NCBI RefSeq assembly: GCF_013128195.2
Contig: NZ_CP053452.2
Coordinates: 5,146,001 to 5,210,000 of the forward strand
Origin: Frigoriglobus tundricola
GTDB taxonomy: Bacteria; Planctomycetota; Planctomycetia; Gemmatales; Gemmataceae
Direction of reading: 5' to 3'
DNA: 64,000 nt
The position numbers were made by a program, and so were the translations under genes. The stretch's first letter is position 1; the number at the start of each line of letters is the position of its first letter. A model generated the notes under the pieces. It had not been told where the DNA came from, ran no database searches, and was given only the letters and a program-made list of their open reading frames with translations. Positions 1 through 8,092 of this stretch are shown in pieces.

Positions 1-439
1 CCTCAAGAAACTCCTTAATCATCGCCATGTCGGCGTGCTTGAACGTCACGTCGTAAGCGATGCGGGTGTAGACCGGCTTGCCCTTGGAAACCTCGGGGAC
101 GTTGCGTGAGGCGCCGTCCGCGTTCTTGGGGAGGACCGAGTAGGGCTTGGGCACGCCCGCGGCCTCGGCCAGTTGCCCCAGGGCCATCGGGTACGCCCGC
201 CGGGCCAGCTCTTCATTGGCCGGGAGGCTGCGGACGCGGGCCGATTGCAGTTGCTTCTCTTTCTTGGTCTGAACCGCGAGCTGGTCGTTGAGTTCGGCGA
301 TCTCCTTCGTCAGCTTCTCCTCGGCGGCTTGCTGCTGTTGCAGGGGCTGCCAGACGAACATGTAGCCGCCGGCGCCACCAACGGTCAGGGCGATGGCGCC
401 GAGGAGGACGATGGCCAGTGTTTGCTCGCGGGAAGTCAT
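1..439 (-). CDS. Type II secretion GspM/PilO-like protein, 3' end cut by window edge
   Basis: Inner-membrane assembly protein of the type II secretion / type IV pilus platform. The visible 146 residues show a short cytoplasmic start (MTSREQT), one transmembrane helix (about residues 8-27), then a coiled coil (about 30-60) entering a periplasmic domain. That layout is typical of PilO/GspM proteins, which pair with a PilN/GspL partner. It starts 77 bases after the gspL-like gene and is the ninth gene of the same minus-strand operon. The C-terminal ferredoxin-like domain lies outside the window. The family call rests on topology and position rather than strong sequence motifs. Confidence 0.75.
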   Translation of the reverse strand, partial: MTSREQTLAIVLLGAIALTVGGAGGYMFVWQPLQQQQAAEEKLTKEIAELNDQLAVQTKKEKQLQSARVRSLPANEELARRAYPMALGQLAEAAGVPKPYSVLPKNADGASRNVPEVSKGKPVYTRIAYDVTFKHADMAMIKEFLE

Positions 440-515
440 CGGTGCGAAACCTGCTCGCGGTGGATCGGGTCGGGGAACAGTTGGTCTGACATCCGCACGC
501 TACAGACTTCAACGA

Positions 516-2118
516 TCACAGCCCCGGCACGGACGGGGGCGGCCCCTGGTCCAGGGGCTTTTCGACCGCCGCAATGGACCCCCCGGCCGACCCGCCCGTG
601 CGCCGGACGGGGACGAACGGCGGGGACGGCGCGTACAGACCAGGGGCGCGCTGGTTCACCTTCGTGACAAACGTCCACCCCTGGCTGTGTTTGCTGTTGC
701 CGGGCGGCGGGGGGGCGGTCGTCAGCGTGGTGCCGACGTAGTACGGGTTCGAACCGACGTTGGCCCGGCCGAACGTGGACGCGAGGGTGTTGGCCGCCCC
801 CGTGTTAACGGCCGCCAGTTTCAACTCCAACCGCGCCTGCGCGTCCTGCTTGCCGTTCTTGTCGGGCCGGATCGGCTCGGCGTTGAGGCTGGAGACCCGC
901 ACGGAGTCGTCGGCCGGCATCCGGGCGGCGAGATCGTGGATCTCGTCGAGCCAGACCACCTCGCGTTTCGCCCACGCGTCAAGGGCGTCGGCGCGGGTGA
1001 TGCTCGCCTTGCCCTTCTCGACCTTCTCGGCCAGCTCGGTCTTCTCCTGCTCCAAACGGGCGACGTTGGCCTCGCCGTCGGTGACCTTCACGTACCCGAA
1101 CGCGCCGCCGACGAACAGGAACATGAACGCGATGAGGGCCGCGGCCACGAGCTTCTGTTTGGCCGGGTCCTTCGCGACCACCGGCTGGCGGGGGACGGCG
1201 AAGTTGATCGGCAGGGTGTCGGCGGCCTTGCCGGCGAGCAGCCCGGCCGCCCCGGCGAACCGGCCGCGGTACTCCTCGGACAGCGTCGGCACGGCCCCGG
1301 CGAGCGGGTCGTAGGCGTGGACCGGGACGCCCAGGGCGGACCGCAGCCGCGCGGCCCACGGGCCGCCGACCTCCGCGAGGTACAGGGCCTCGATCGGGTG
1401 GCCGGCGTGCTGGCCCGCGTACACCGCCAGGTTCCGGCGGATCTGGGCGACGAGCATGGTCTCGCTCGCCACCACCGGCGCCGGGACCGCGAGCGTGTAC
1501 GTCACCTCGCCGCGGCCGACGACGGTGAACTCGCCGCCGCCCGGCCCGAGCGTGAGGGCGGCGAACGCGGCGCCCCGGTCCTCCGGCGGCGGGAGGGTTC
1601 CGGCGGCGAACGCCTTGACCAGCCCGGCTGCGACCGCGTAGGGCCGCGGCGTCACGCCCGCGAGCTTCAGCCCGGCCGCCTGGCTCATCGCCTGAATGGC
1701 GTTGAACAGGTCCTTCCGCACCACGACGGCCATCGCCCGCCGCTCGCCGCCCGTTTCACCGAGCGGCGCGTAGTCGAGCACCACGTCTTCGGCCGCCTCG
1801 GACATCTCCTTCATCGCCTGGAACCGGACCACCTGCGGCTCTTCGGTCGGCCCCACCGGCGGGTACTTCAGCTCCTTCAAGATGACGCGGTCGCGGCCGA
1901 CCGAAACGAGCAGCGGCGCCGTCCCGAAACCGGCCGCCCGGAGCCGGTCCCGCAGCCTCGCCGACCGCCTTGGCGGTCTCGGCGGTCAGCGGCGGCGGCG
2001 GGACGCCCTCGTCGCCGGTCCACGCGAGAGCGGACACCACTTTCGCCGGCCCGCGCGCGTCCCCGGCGACCGCGTACAGCCCCTGCGAGTCCAGATCGAG
2101 TGCGATAAAGTTGGCCAC
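516..2118 (-). CDS. gspL: GspL-like (PilM-PilN fusion) type II secretion protein, apparent frameshift
   Basis: Cytoplasmic actin-like domain joined to a membrane anchor that links the GspE ATPase to the inner-membrane platform. The N-terminal part begins with VANFIALDLDSQG at a GTG (2116-2118) and reads to about 1940. The rest (RDRLRAAGFGTAPLLVSVGRD onward) is in another frame. One extra base near 1938-1945 (GGCGAGGCTGCGGG on the coding strand) explains the switch. The second half holds the remaining PilM-like domain, a transmembrane helix (around KLVAAALIAFMFLFVGGAFG), a coiled coil and a PilN-like periplasmic part. It lies 64 bases after gspK. It is either a sequencing error or a broken gene; its intact neighbours favour an error. 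Confidence 0.75.
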
Positions 2119-2182
2119 GGGTATCGCTGTTTGGGTTGAGTATCGGGGCGGTGGATGTCGGTCCGGAGCGTCAACTGCGTAC

Positions 2183-3793
2183 TTATTGGTCCGGCAGGAA
2201 CCCGCGCGGGTTGTCCAGGTCGGAGAGGTCACGCACGAAGAGGAACCGCGGGGCGCCCTGGTTCGTATCGATCACCGCCTCCATGCGGGCCAGCGGCCCG
2301 GTGGCGCCCCCGTTGGTGTTCGATGCGGTACCTTTAAAGTACCCGATGGACTGGACGCGGTAAATCATTGTGCCCCCAGTTATGTACGCTTCCATGCTCT
2401 TGAACTGGGCGGGCTTGAGGGTATTGCTGGTCACGAGCCAGGCGGCCGAGACCGTGCCCGGATCGGTCGCCACGTTGCTGGCCCGTTGCGTGGAAATCGT
2501 CGTCGCGAGCGTCGCGGTCATGTTCGGGATCGCCAACAGCACGTTCATCGGCGCGGTGTTGATGTTGATCCGCGGCACCAGCTCGACCGCCTGCTTCACG
2601 GTCGTCTGGTCCATCAACAGGGGCAGGAGCGTTTGGAGCTGGCTCGAAGTGTTGAGCGGCGAGGGCACGACGAGCGCCGGCGCGGTCCGGCCCTCGGCGT
2701 CGGTCTGCGCGACGGTGACCTGGCTGTTGATCAGGTCCATGAGCGACTGAATCTGCGAGCCGCTCGTGCCGTTAGTGATTGCCGTGTTCATTGCGGTCTG
2801 AACGGCCGAGGCGATCTGGCTCGGCGGGGTGGCCTGTGACTGGTTCCCGCTGCTGCTCGCCGGGACCGCCGAGGTCGGGAACAGTTTCGCGGCCATGATG
2901 TACGTCGCCATGTCGTCCCCGACGGCCGCCTGGAGCTGTGTGTACAGCGTGGCCAGGTCGGCGTCGTTCAGGTAGATGCGCTGGGTGCCGGACGAGCTGA
3001 GGTTGATCTCGCGGCCGTAAACGGTGATGTAATCGGCCAGCCCGCGGGTGGCGTCCACCTCACCGGCGTCCTGGACCCCGTTGCGGTTCGTGTCGCCGCC
3101 GTACAGGATGTAGGGGGTCACCCCTTGGACCAACAGCAACTCGTCGAGCGAGTTCAGCGGGCCGTTCTTCGCGCTGTACGAGGGGGAGAGCCCCTGGTAG
3201 TACGACGACTCGGCCCCGCTGGAGCGCGCGGTGTCGTCCGCGTCCAGCCAGTCCGCGATCGAGTCGGCAATGGTCTGGTTCGTCCCGTTTTGTGGCATTA
3301 TGGCCGTAAGAATCGCCATCAGCGCGGTGTCGAGCGCCTGCCCGGTCGGATCGATGCCGATCAGGCTGTTGATGTTCAGTTTGCCGCCCTCGTCGATCAC
3401 CCCGTACTTCTGGGAGTAGGTCCCGTCGTCGTTGACCGCGACCGAGCGGACGGAGAAGCACGCGGCCCGGCCCGGGCTCGCCGTCCCCCCGGAAGGTGTT
3501 AATTGGACCTCTCCGAACGTGCCCTCGTTGTCGAACGGGTTGCCGCTCAGTTGCGAGCTGAGGGTCGTCGAATCGGACAACATGGCGGCGGCGTAATTGA
3601 GCCCCGAGATCGCGGCCATCTTCACCTGGGCATCGTCCCCGAGCCGGACGCCGGCCCGGTACTCGCTGGTCATTGAGTCGGCGAACCGGTACCCGACCAG
3701 CGACAGCACGACGATCACGATGAGAACGGCGAAGATCACGTACCCGTCCCGCGGGTGCGATCGGTGAGCCGCGCCGGACGTGCGGAGTTTCAT
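2183..3793 (-). CDS. gspK: Type II secretion minor pseudopilin GspK
   Basis: Tip pseudopilin of the type II secretion pseudopilus, 536 residues. The N-terminus has a basic leader ending in DG followed by a hydrophobic helix (YVIFAVLIVIVVLSLVGYRF), the GspK-type class III signal. GspK is the long minor pseudopilin with a large helical insertion, which matches this length. A motif near the C-terminus (RININTAPMNVLLAIP) resembles the helix-hairpin-helix segment of GspK proteins. Its start codon overlaps the end of gspJ by 4 bases, so the two are translationally coupled. Confidence 0.88.
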   Translation of the reverse strand: MKLRTSGAAHRSHPRDGYVIFAVLIVIVVLSLVGYRFADSMTSEYRAGVRLGDDAQVKMAAISGLNYAAAMLSDSTTLSSQLSGNPFDNEGTFGEVQLTPSGGTASPGRAACFSVRSVAVNDDGTYSQKYGVIDEGGKLNINSLIGIDPTGQALDTALMAILTAIMPQNGTNQTIADSIADWLDADDTARSSGAESSYYQGLSPSYSAKNGPLNSLDELLLVQGVTPYILYGGDTNRNGVQDAGEVDATRGLADYITVYGREINLSSSGTQRIYLNDADLATLYTQLQAAVGDDMATYIMAAKLFPTSAVPASSSGNQSQATPPSQIASAVQTAMNTAITNGTSGSQIQSLMDLINSQVTVAQTDAEGRTAPALVVPSPLNTSSQLQTLLPLLMDQTTVKQAVELVPRININTAPMNVLLAIPNMTATLATTISTQRASNVATDPGTVSAAWLVTSNTLKPAQFKSMEAYITGGTMIYRVQSIGYFKGTASNTNGGATGPLARMEAVIDTNQGAPRFLFVRDLSDLDNPRGFLPDQ

Positions 3794-5019
3794 CGCCCGC
3801 CTCCCGTTCCACCGGTGCCACTACTACCAGTACCGCCGCCACCGCCACCGCCCGTCATCGTGCCGCCCGAGCCACCGGTCTTGGTTCCGCTCGCGCCACC
3901 CGCTCCGCCCGCCGAACCGGTGGGCGTCGCACCGCCCGAGGCGTTCGCACCTGTGACAACGCCGGAACTGGCGGCACTCGGCGTCGAGTTACCCGAGCCG
4001 CCCGTACCCGACGACGAGGCACCGGAACTGCCCGTACCCGACGACGAACCGCCCGACGAACTCCCGGCGGTCGGCGCCTGGAGCATCGTCGGGGTGTTCG
4101 TTCCCGGCGCGGTGCGGATGACAAAAACCTGCACCACGGTCTTCGTGGACTGCTGACCGCTCGCGCCCGCCCCCGGCAGCGTGAGCGTCACGCGCACGGC
4201 CCGCGGCGGGCCGAGCGGGGTGACCCCGTCCGGGCCGGGGACGGTGCCGTCCCACGAGGTCTGCCACTCGCCGCTGGTGCCGTCGGTGAACTCGAACACC
4301 ACGCCGGAGACCTCGCTGGACAACAGGACCGACCCACTGGCCCCCGGGTCGAGGTCGAGCGTCAGCCCGGACGCCAGGACCCACGGCTGCTCCGACCGGT
4401 ACAGCCCGCTGCCGCTTACGAACTTGTAAACCACCTGGCGCTGGTCGCTGCGCGGCTGTTGGGTGTTGGGATCGCCGTACCGGGTGAACGACTCCGGCGT
4501 GCGCCCCAAAAACAGGACCAGCGTGGTCGGGTCCTGGCAGTACACGCCGCCCTGGAACGCCGGCGCCGCGAGGAACGCCGACGTGTTGGTCGTCGCCGTG
4601 GTCGATGAGTCCGAACTCCCGGACGTCGTACTCGAACCGGTGGATGACGCGCTCGTACCGCTGGACGACCCCGTTCCGGTCGAGCCGGTCGAATTGGTGC
4701 CGGTCGTGCCCGTGCCCGTGCCCGTCGAGCTGGCGGTGCCGCCGCCGGATGCGGCCGTGTTGCCGCCGGATTTCGGCGGGAGCGGGCAGAACGTGCCGTT
4801 AAAGTCGCTCGCGAATTTGTTGAACACGCCGCGGGACAGGTCTTCGGACTCCACCGCGTCGCGGATCGTTTGCGCCTGCTGGAGCGTCAGACTGAACCCG
4901 ATGTACAGCGCGGCCAGCACCATCGTGGCGATGAGCGAGGCGAGGAGGACTTCGAGCAGCGTGAACCCGCCGCGGCGCCGGCCGCGTGAGGGACCCCGAC
5001 CGGTCGTGCGGCGAATCAC
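3790..5019 (-). CDS. gspJ: Type II secretion minor pseudopilin GspJ with Gly/Ser/Thr low-complexity segments
   Basis: Minor pseudopilin of the secretion tip complex. It carries a prepilin leader with the cleavage motif GFTLLEV at residues 18-24 and a following transmembrane helix. At 409 residues it is about twice the usual length for GspJ. The excess is two low-complexity stretches: roughly residues 85-145 (Gly/Ser/Thr) and 300-409 (Gly/Ser/Thr/Ala, ending GTGGTGGGR). The folded part between them includes the family-typical region around PRAVRVTLTLPG. The start overlaps the end of gspI by 4 bases. Confidence 0.85.
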   Translation of the reverse strand: MIRRTTGRGPSRGRRRGGFTLLEVLLASLIATMVLAALYIGFSLTLQQAQTIRDAVESEDLSRGVFNKFASDFNGTFCPLPPKSGGNTAASGGGTASSTGTGTGTTGTNSTGSTGTGSSSGTSASSTGSSTTSGSSDSSTTATTNTSAFLAAPAFQGGVYCQDPTTLVLFLGRTPESFTRYGDPNTQQPRSDQRQVVYKFVSGSGLYRSEQPWVLASGLTLDLDPGASGSVLLSSEVSGVVFEFTDGTSGEWQTSWDGTVPGPDGVTPLGPPRAVRVTLTLPGAGASGQQSTKTVVQVFVIRTAPGTNTPTMLQAPTAGSSSGGSSSGTGSSGASSSGTGGSGNSTPSAASSGVVTGANASGGATPTGSAGGAGGASGTKTGGSGGTMTGGGGGGGTGSSGTGGTGGGR

Positions 5020-5531
5020 GGCGAGGCTCCTCCCGTTGAACTGGCGCCCATAGAGCTGCTGCTGACCCCGTCGATCGTACTCGTGCCCGCGGTGATAACG
5101 GACGAGGCGTCGGGTGTTTCGGCCTGAGCGCTGGACCCGATGAGGGCCGGGTCGAACACCATCTGCGTGAGGGACACCTGAAGCGGCTTGCCCCGCACGT
5201 CGCGGCTGACGGTGACGGTGACGGTGTACAGGTTGGTCGGGCCGGCCCCCTCAGCGGTGACGCTGTACGTCCACGCCGCGTCGTCGCCGTCGAACTGGCC
5301 GTTGGCCCCGCCGCTCAGGGGGGAGATCAGCCCCGCCTCGGCCTCGGCCATCTTGGACTGCGCCAGCCGGGCGCCGCGCGAGTACACGCGGGCCTCGGTC
5401 CCGCGATCGGTGCCGATGTCGAACAGCCGACTGATGGCGGTCGTTGCGAGTACGAGGATCGCGAGCGCGAGAATGACTTCAATGAGCGACAGCCCGGGGC
5501 GGGCCGTTCGGGCGGGCCGGCACCGGGTCAT
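5016..5531 (-). CDS. gspI: Type II secretion minor pseudopilin GspI
   Basis: Minor pseudopilin, 171 residues from the ATG at 5529-5531. That start overlaps the stop of gspH (ATGA), which decides it over a longer in-frame extension running back into gspH. The leader is basic (MTRCRPARTARPG), followed by LSLIEVILALAILVLA, a type IV prepilin cleavage site plus helix. A single membrane anchor and a small globular domain follow. It is part of the tip complex I-J-K in a tightly overlapping operon. Confidence 0.85.
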   Translation of the reverse strand: MTRCRPARTARPGLSLIEVILALAILVLATTAISRLFDIGTDRGTEARVYSRGARLAQSKMAEAEAGLISPLSGGANGQFDGDDAAWTYSVTAEGAGPTNLYTVTVTVSRDVRGKPLQVSLTQMVFDPALIGSSAQAETPDASSVITAGTSTIDGVSSSSMGASSTGGASP

Positions 5532-6076
5532 TGCGCCCCCCCGTTCACGCTGCCGCTCGGGACGACGCGGGAGCTCCCGGTCAGGCCGCGCACCCGGACG
5601 TACAGGCCCGGGACGTTGTTCTCTTGGATCGAGATCAGGACCGAGTCCTCGAGGCAGCTCCCGTCGGGCTGGACCGAGGCGATCGTGACCCACCCGTCGG
5701 TCGAGTTGGGCGGTTGCGCGTTCTGATCGGCCACGCGGACCGCGGTGACGTGATCGAACGGGTAATCGACCACCGTCGCGGAACCGCCCGCGACGCTGGA
5801 AGCCGCTGCCTGTGCGAAGTTCTCGTCGTCCGGGGCGCGGCGGATGCGGGTGTTGTCCGAACTGAGCGCGACGCGGTACGGGCGCCCCTCCTCCATCGCG
5901 CGGGAGCGGGCGATCGCGAGTTCCCCGCGGATCACGTCCGCAGCGGCCCGCTGGCGGGGGCCGCTGCGGATCGCCTCCGCGCTCGGCAGCACCAGTGCGG
6001 TCATGAGGATCAGAAGCGCCAGCACGACGAGTACCTCAAACAGCGTGTACCCGCGGCGTGTGTTGCGAGCCGTCAT
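5528..6076 (-). CDS. gspH: Type II secretion minor pseudopilin GspH
   Basis: Minor pseudopilin, 182 residues. The prepilin leader MTARNTRRGYTLFEV gives a cleavage site after Gly9 with Glu at mature position 5, then a hydrophobic helix to about residue 30. The body has GspH/FimT features: a region of arginine-rich helix (ADVIRGELAIARSRAMEEGRP) followed by beta strands. It is placed between gspG and gspI as usual for these operons, 68 bases after gspG. Confidence 0.85.
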   Translation of the reverse strand: MTARNTRRGYTLFEVLVVLALLILMTALVLPSAEAIRSGPRQRAAADVIRGELAIARSRAMEEGRPYRVALSSDNTRIRRAPDDENFAQAAASSVAGGSATVVDYPFDHVTAVRVADQNAQPPNSTDGWVTIASVQPDGSCLEDSVLISIQENNVPGLYVRVRGLTGSSRVVPSGSVNGGAQ

Positions 6077-6144
6077 GTCCGGTCCTCGAGCGATCTGCTA
6101 CCGCGATGGCGGCTGTGACGAACCCGCCCCCGCCATCTCTGCGG

Positions 6145-6603
6145 TCAGTTTTTCGGCGTGGCGTTGGGGCCGATACCGAACTGGCTGATCTGCGTCCCGT
6201 CCGGGGCCTGCGTCATAACCAGAATGTACGACGATCCGTCGCTCCGTTGCGTCGGATTGAACTGGTACTGCTTGCCCCACGGGTCCATGATGTCGTTCTG
6301 ACCGTTCCGCAGGAACGACTGGCCACCGAACGGCGGGGTGACGAGATTCATCGGGCTCTGGGGCATCTTCTCCTGGTCGGTCAGACCCGGGTTCGCGGCG
6401 TTGTTCGTGTAGGCCTCGATCGCAGTTGCGAGGCCGGTGCAACCGAGCTGCGCCCGCGCCTTCTTGGCGTCGTCCATGTACCGCTGGGTCGCGATCGTGG
6501 CGACCGTGGCGAGCATCACGAGGATGGCCACCACCACGAGCACTTCCATCAGGGTGAAGCCGGACCGGCGAGCGGGCGAGCGGCGAACGGTAGCGAGCAA
6601 CAT
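6145..6603 (-). CDS. gspG: Type II secretion major pseudopilin GspG
   Basis: Main subunit of the pseudopilus that pushes substrates through the secretin, 152 residues. The leader ends ...RRSGFTLMEVLVVVAILVML, a textbook prepilin peptidase site (G/F, Glu at +5). The typical GspG C-terminal region is present: DIMDPWGKQYQFNPTQRSDG, where family members bind calcium. The 147-base gap upstream contains a possible promoter, which would allow extra transcription of this abundant subunit. Confidence 0.92.
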   Translation of the reverse strand: MLLATVRRSPARRSGFTLMEVLVVVAILVMLATVATIATQRYMDDAKKARAQLGCTGLATAIEAYTNNAANPGLTDQEKMPQSPMNLVTPPFGGQSFLRNGQNDIMDPWGKQYQFNPTQRSDGSSYILVMTQAPDGTQISQFGIGPNATPKN

Positions 6604-6672
6604 GGTTTGGTTCTCCTCCCGCGATCAGAGCGGGCTCGGTACGAAGCGAACGGGCGTGTGGTGAGCGTTTGT

Positions 6673-6678
6673 AGTATA
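6673..6678 (-). promoter_or_regulatory. Possible -10 box (TATACT) upstream of gspG
   Basis: TATACT on the minus strand, 70 bases before the gspG start, in the only sizeable gap between gspF and gspG. No convincing -35 box is present at 16-18 bases. The same hexamer occurs upstream of gspE (9905-9910). Weak call from motif only. Confidence 0.25.
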
Positions 6679-6750
6679 GCCGCGGGGCACGTTAATCTGC
6701 GGTGAGAAAGAGCGTTAATCCCTCGTGAGACCCGCAGGGGTGGGCGGGCC

Positions 6751-7965
6751 TCAACCGACCGTGCTGCTCATCTTGAACACCGGCAGGAGCAGGCCAATGG
6801 CAATGAAGCCGACGATCACGGCCATGACGAGCAACATGATCGGCTCGAGCAACTTCACCATCATGTCGAGGTTCCGGGCGGTCCGCTTGTCGAGGTTGTC
6901 GGCGATGCCGATCAGCACCTTCTCCAGGCTGTTCGCCTCTTCCGCGATGGTGATCATCTCCACCACGTCGGACGGGAAGAAGCCGCTCTTGCGGAGCGGG
7001 TCGGCCAGCTTCTGCCCGGCCGTCACGTTCTCCGCACTCCGCTCAATGGCGGCACTGAGGACGCTGTTCCCGGTCGAGTCCTTGGCGATGATCAGCGCTT
7101 TGAGGATCGGGATCCCGTTCTGGAGCATCGTCCCCAGGATCCGGCAGAAGCGGGACAGCGCGAGGCTGAGGAACACCGGGCCGAACAGCGGGAGCCGGAT
7201 GCGCCACCGGTCCACCACCAGCCGCCCGGACGGGGTCGCGGCCCAGCGTTTGTAGACGACGACCAAACCCACGACCACCAGGATGATGAGCCACCAGTAG
7301 CCGATGAGGAAGTTGCTCAGCGCCATGATCGCGCTGGTGATCGAGGGCATCTCGTTCTTTTCTTTGAGCTTCTCGAAGATCTTCTCGAACTTCGGCACGA
7401 AGAAGACCATGAGGATGGTGACGACGAGCGTTCCGGCCCCGGCCAGGAACACCGGGTACGCGAGCGAGCCGACCACTTTCGCCTTCAGGTCCTCCTGGTT
7501 CTCCACGAACCCGGCCACCCGCTTGAGCACGTCCTCGAGGAACCCGCCCTCCTGGCCGGCGCGGACCATGCTCACGGCCAGTTCGTTGAACACCTTCGGG
7601 TGCTGGCCCATCGCCTGGGCCAGCCCGGTGCCGTCGGCCACCTTCGCCCGCACCTCGCGGAGCACGGCCTGGAGCGTGCGGTTCTGGGTCTGGCGCTCGA
7701 GCAGCTCGAGCGACCGCAGGAGCGGCACGCCGGAGTGGAGCAGGTCGGCCAGTTGCGCGTAGAAGGTCGCGGTCTGGCGGCCGCTGACGCGCCCGCCGAA
7801 GATCCCGCCGGCCCCGGACGCCTGGGTCTTGGCGAGCAGGATTTTGAGCGGGAACAGCCCGCGGCCGTCCAGAATCTGCGCCGCCTCCCGCTCGCTGTTG
7901 GCGGTCAGCGTGCCGGTGGACTTGGCCCCCGTGCGGGCGAGCGCTTCGTATGTGAAATCGGGCAT
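6751..7965 (-). CDS. gspF: Type II secretion inner-membrane platform protein GspF
   Basis: Polytopic inner-membrane protein that couples the GspE ATPase to pseudopilus assembly. It is 404 residues, the usual family length. It starts MPDFTYEALARTG, typical of GspF/PilC, and has two tandem GspF domains (about residues 70-195 and 270-395). Membrane segments include VFLAGAGTLVVTILMVFFVP, YWWLIILVVVGLVVVY and the C-terminal IMLLVMAVIVGFIAIGLLLP. It follows gspE, from which it is separated by a palindromic repeat. Confidence 0.93.
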   Translation of the reverse strand: MPDFTYEALARTGAKSTGTLTANSEREAAQILDGRGLFPLKILLAKTQASGAGGIFGGRVSGRQTATFYAQLADLLHSGVPLLRSLELLERQTQNRTLQAVLREVRAKVADGTGLAQAMGQHPKVFNELAVSMVRAGQEGGFLEDVLKRVAGFVENQEDLKAKVVGSLAYPVFLAGAGTLVVTILMVFFVPKFEKIFEKLKEKNEMPSITSAIMALSNFLIGYWWLIILVVVGLVVVYKRWAATPSGRLVVDRWRIRLPLFGPVFLSLALSRFCRILGTMLQNGIPILKALIIAKDSTGNSVLSAAIERSAENVTAGQKLADPLRKSGFFPSDVVEMITIAEEANSLEKVLIGIADNLDKRTARNLDMMVKLLEPIMLLVMAVIVGFIAIGLLLPVFKMSSTVG

Positions 7966-7970
7966 AGTTC

Positions 7971-8092
7971 AAACGCGGAACGCGGAACGGGGAATGCGGA
8001 ACGTAACCCCAAGTGGACCTCGACTCGTTCGGCGGACCCGGGTTCGGTGCGTTCGGCCTTTACTCCGCGCTCCGAATTCCGCGCTCCGCGCT
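7971..8092 (-). repeat. Palindromic spacer element, family G
   Basis: The whole gspE-gspF spacer is an imperfect inverted repeat. The left arm (7971-8006) is built of GCGGAAC-like units, and the right arm (8060-8092) is rich in CCGCGCTCCG. The reverse complement of the right arm lines up with the left arm with mostly A/G exchanges. The right arm runs into the gspE stop codon and the left arm ends 5 bases before the gspF start. Confidence 0.6.

Noticed and set aside
393..2108. Very long plus-strand open frame opposite gspL and gspM.
   Set aside because: Arg/Gly/Pro-rich shadow frame caused by high GC; the minus strand holds the recognisable proteins.
3797..4090. Repeated GCCCGTACCCGACGACGA-like units considered as a CRISPR or tandem-repeat locus.
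   Set aside because: They encode the Gly/Ser/Thr tail of GspJ in frame; spacing is irregular and there are no unique spacers.
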